A DNA stretch of 64,000 nucleotides, from the NCBI GenBank assembly GCA_003864495.1, contig ML133426.1, forward strand, positions 2,914,001 to 2,978,000, written 5' to 3'. Below the pieces are notes generated by a model. The model was not told the DNA's origin. It did no database searches and saw only the letters and a list, made by a program, of their open reading frames with translations. Both the position numbers and the translations under genes were made by a program. This document shows positions 62,801 through 64,000 of the stretch, one piece after another; position 1 is the first letter of the stretch, and every line of letters starts with the position of its first letter. The stretch comes from Nemopilema nomurai. Lineage: Eukaryota; Cnidaria; Scyphozoa; Rhizostomeae; Rhizostomatidae.

Positions 62801-62920
62801 GCAAAGACAGCCCACAAAGATAAATCGACGCTGCTCGAAGCTGCGCTCAAATTGGAGTACCTAACTGAAGAACAGTTCAAACAGTGGGTTAAGCCAGAAG
62901 ATATGTTGGGACCAAAATGA
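50726..62920 (+). CDS. FH: Fumarate hydratase (class II fumarase), eight coding exons
   Basis: Catalyses reversible hydration of fumarate to L-malate in the TCA cycle (mitochondrial matrix; family members also act in cytosol and nucleus). Exons: 50726-50821, 56271-56396, 56909-57019, 57663-57842, 58286-58441, 60642-60850, 61211-61398, 62496-62920; 1,491 nt, 496 residues, close to the 510 of the human enzyme. Residues 1-32 are rich in Arg/Lys/Ser/Leu without acids, a mitochondrial presequence. The lyase core follows: [12 protein letters not shown] (130-141), HPND (162-165), [11 protein letters not shown] (172-182), GRTH (218-221) and the family signature [10 protein letters not shown] (350-359), with the catalytic Ser. 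It ends KPEDMLGPK, like animal FH. All junctions preserve phase. Seven introns, the first 5.4 kb. No inactivating change was seen. Confidence 0.97.
54059..54526. mobile_element. Possible degenerate hAT-type MITE in FH intron 1
   Basis: The right end, reverse-complemented, is CAGGGGTGTATCTACCGGGG, a typical hAT-like terminus with a G-run. At the left, AAGGGTGTACCTTGG followed by GGGGGGTGGGAGGGG is a loose match. No clear target duplication. The left boundary is uncertain. Confidence 0.35.
55119..55367 (+). other. Coding-like open frame inside FH intron 1
   Basis: ATG at 55,122 opens 81 codons ([20 protein letters not shown] ... [15 protein letters not shown]). It is higher in GC than the surrounding intron and uses few rare-looking codons. 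A possible donor (CTG|GTATGA) follows the ILSG stretch. The frame does not match FH, and no family was recognised. It could be a nested gene exon, a retrocopied fragment or chance. The motif CCAATATGACTGGAAT is present twice just before and at the start. Confidence 0.25.
56271..56396 (+). CDS. FH: FH exon 2
   Basis: 126 nt after ATTTTTTCAG, before GTAAGT. Encodes [20 protein letters not shown] onward, the start of the conserved fold (animal FH has FRIEYDTFGELKVP-type sequence here). Confidence 0.95.
56909..57019 (+). CDS. FH: FH exon 3
   Basis: 111 nt after [28 protein letters not shown] through ICKSCDE. The only donor that keeps the family alignment is GAG|GTTGCT, which is weak (no purine at +3, no G at +5). 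Confidence 0.9.
57055..57315. repeat. Degenerate ~48-bp tandem repeat in FH intron 3
   Basis: About five units built from TTTCTTTACTGAAAGAATTT and ACTTTTCTTTACCGAAAGAT with small indels; pyrimidine-rich on the sense strand, starting 35 bp downstream of the weak exon 3 donor. Confidence 0.85.
57663..57842 (+). CDS. FH: FH exon 4
   Basis: 180 nt after CCCTTTACAG, before GTTTGT. Contains the substrate-binding [12 protein letters not shown] loop and [10 protein letters not shown]. Confidence 0.97.
58286..58441 (+). CDS. FH: FH exon 5
   Basis: 156 nt after TTTTGAATAG, before GTAAAC. Contains [11 protein letters not shown] and GRTHTQ. Confidence 0.97.
58510..60155. mobile_element. Inverted-repeat element carrying a minisatellite, FH intron 5
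   Basis: The left part TTTTGAGAC...TTTACACGAGAACGGTTCCAAAAA is matched in inverse orientation on the right by TTTTTGGAACCGGACTCGTGTACACGG...GTCTAAGTCAAAA. The shared core, ignoring small gaps, is TACACGAG.NCGGTTCCAAAAA, with TTTTGA at the outer edge. The interior is almost wholly the 19-bp minisatellite plus a two-copy TTTCCTGAAGATTCCTGTTT repeat. Best read as a MITE whose internal repeat expanded. No target duplication was identified and no coding is present. Confidence 0.6.
58787..60106. repeat. 19-bp minisatellite (about 69 copies), FH intron 5
   Basis: Consensus AGTGAACTCAGAACGCC(T/C)A. The T/C choice, plus rarer GCGT, AGCGCC and CTAAG variants, recur in blocks, suggesting that multi-unit segments were duplicated. 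The repeat occupies 60% of the intron. Confidence 0.95.
60642..60850 (+). CDS. FH: FH exon 6
   Basis: 209 nt after TTTCCAAAAG, starting [14 protein letters not shown] and ending at FV plus two bases of a split Ser codon; donor GTGCGG. Confidence 0.95.
61211..61398 (+). CDS. FH: FH exon 7
   Basis: 188 nt after CCCTTCACAG. Completes the split Ser codon, then [20 protein letters not shown] through [11 protein letters not shown], ending one base into the Gly codon; donor GTAAAA. Confidence 0.97.
61495..62198. mobile_element. hAT-type MITE in FH intron 7
   Basis: 704 bp from CAGGGGTGGATTC to GGATCCGCCCCTG, imperfect inverted ends of hAT type. TAGAA abuts both ends (a 5-bp direct repeat; classical hAT duplications are 8 bp). 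The interior contains three copies of CAATTGCATAGGTCAAC-like sequence spaced 60-90 bp. No transposase. Confidence 0.7.
62496..62920 (+). CDS. FH: FH exon 8
   Basis: 425 nt after CTTTTTCCAG. Encodes the rest of the signature ([10 protein letters not shown]), the helical core and the C-terminal domain, ending KPEDMLGPK and TGA. Confidence 0.97.
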
Positions 62921-64000
62921 GACGCTTAGCTGCCTGATTGCTTTGACTGAAGTGCTGATAGTTGACTACTGCTTAACTAACCTGACCATTAACCTGTTGC
63001 ATTACCCTGCTGCCAATTTTTACATTTTTGACACCATAACAATGTTTATTTCTGGCTTCATCTCTTGCTCGGCAACAAACCAATTTTAATTTCGGCACGC
63101 CAGCAGAACAAGAAAACAAACATCTTCAAAAACGTGACTGGTGCAGGTTTAAAATAAATAAGTAAGGTACAAAATTTATAAACTGTATGAACAAGGTAAG
63201 AACTAAACAAGCTTTTGTACAAAGCTACTATACTCGAATAGCTCACCAAACTAAACTAAAGCCCCTTCCTTGGATGATAGCAGTGCTAATCGGCTACATT
63301 TAGTCGAAACCTGGTTTCTAATTGAGTCATCCTATGTGTAAACAATTGGCTTGTTGATGCATCTGAGTGTTATCCCGTGAATGGTTGTGCATTCATAGTT
63401 AAGGAAGAAATGAGGTCTTGCGTATTCTCTCTCGTTCCCTAGTGCGGTCGGACGACTAAAGCAAATCGAACGAAAACTAACCTTGACAAACGAATTAGTG
63501 TATGACATGCTAATCGTAGCTAGAAACCAACCAAAGGATAATCGGCTTAAAGAGTAAACATCATTAGAAACTGAGTTCAACTTTCTCGCAAGAGACATGC
63601 CTGCCCAAGGGTTGCCAATCCTTTCTCGCAACTGGTTTGCCAATCCTTTCAAGTCAGCAATAATATTACTTTTTGCCTTGGAAGTTCTACATTTTAGGGA
63701 GCTAAAAAATGCCTGTTCCCTCCTGACTTTGACAGTGAAAAAGTTAAGTTTTGTTCCTAGCAGGATACCAAGTCTGTGAGAAGCCTCTAATATTGATTGC
63801 ATACATTCACTTCATTTAATACTCGATAAGTGATTCGATAAGAAATGTGCTGAAAATGAAGATGTGCGAGATGCCAGCAGTCTGGGTATATCGAGTGCCT
63901 TCACAACGTATAGAAATGACTGGTAATGATGGACCCTAAAACATGTGCACTTAAATTTAACGAACATAAGATTCTAAGAAAGTTAATGGAAAACAGGCCA
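62921..64000. other. FH 3' UTR and downstream flank
   Basis: The FH 3' UTR starts at 62,921; the first good AATAAA is at 63,153-63,158. Beyond it a minus-strand frame of 156 codons (63,802-63,332) is the longest non-repeat frame outside transposons, but no family or splice context supports it as a gene. Confidence 0.5.
63153..63158 (+). terminator. Candidate FH polyadenylation signal
   Basis: AATAAA 233 bp after the FH stop, in an A/T-rich stretch followed by AAGTAAGG. Position is plausible; no downstream GU-rich element was confirmed. Confidence 0.4.

Overview
The window is AT-rich nuclear DNA from an intron-bearing eukaryote, most probably an invertebrate animal. The evidence is GT-AG (and possibly GC-AG) introns, an animal-type mitochondrial fumarate hydratase, a DJ-1/PARK7-like exon whose splice position agrees with the vertebrate gene as I remember it, and a repeat load of hAT, pogo/Tigger-like and LTR fossils with several minisatellites. 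The species cannot be named from the sequence alone. No bacterial, organellar, rRNA or tRNA gene was seen.

Region 1 (about 1-46,503) is a tandem segmental duplication. Copy 1 (1-20,516) and copy 2 (20,517 to about 36,133) are near-identical. Copy 3 (about 36,134-46,503) has lost about 6.77 kb of its left part. Each unit holds, in order: a 5' fragment of a DJ-1/PARK7-like gene, an antisense hAT transposase fossil, a pogo-like element with a nested solo LTR, a promoter-like cluster of CCCGCCA boxes, a second hAT fossil on the plus strand, a small exon-like segment, a satellite array (334-bp monomers, plus 290-bp monomers in copy 3 only), a second exon-like segment, an unidentified ORF, and a 308-bp repeat array. 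Length differences between copies come from the left deletion in copy 3, satellite copy number (about 16, 3 and 8+3 monomers) and 308-bp repeat number (4, 2, 0).

Region 2 (46,504-50,578) is single-copy sequence with no recognisable gene. It holds a 22-bp duplication and a 37-bp minisatellite.

Region 3 (50,726-62,920) is the one clearly functional gene: mitochondrial/cytosolic fumarate hydratase (class II fumarase) on the plus strand. It has eight coding exons totalling 1,491 nt (496 residues), and every junction keeps frame. Its introns carry repeats, including a 19-bp minisatellite of about 69 copies inside a larger inverted-repeat element, and a 704-bp hAT-type MITE. The last kilobase is 3' UTR and unassigned flank.

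The most unusual signal is in the satellite monomers. An 82-nt core is retained between the two otherwise divergent monomer types and folds as nested inverted repeats around two hairpins. One stem pair is A-T in some monomers, G-C in others and G.T in an intermediate, as expected for a structure kept at the RNA or single-strand DNA level.
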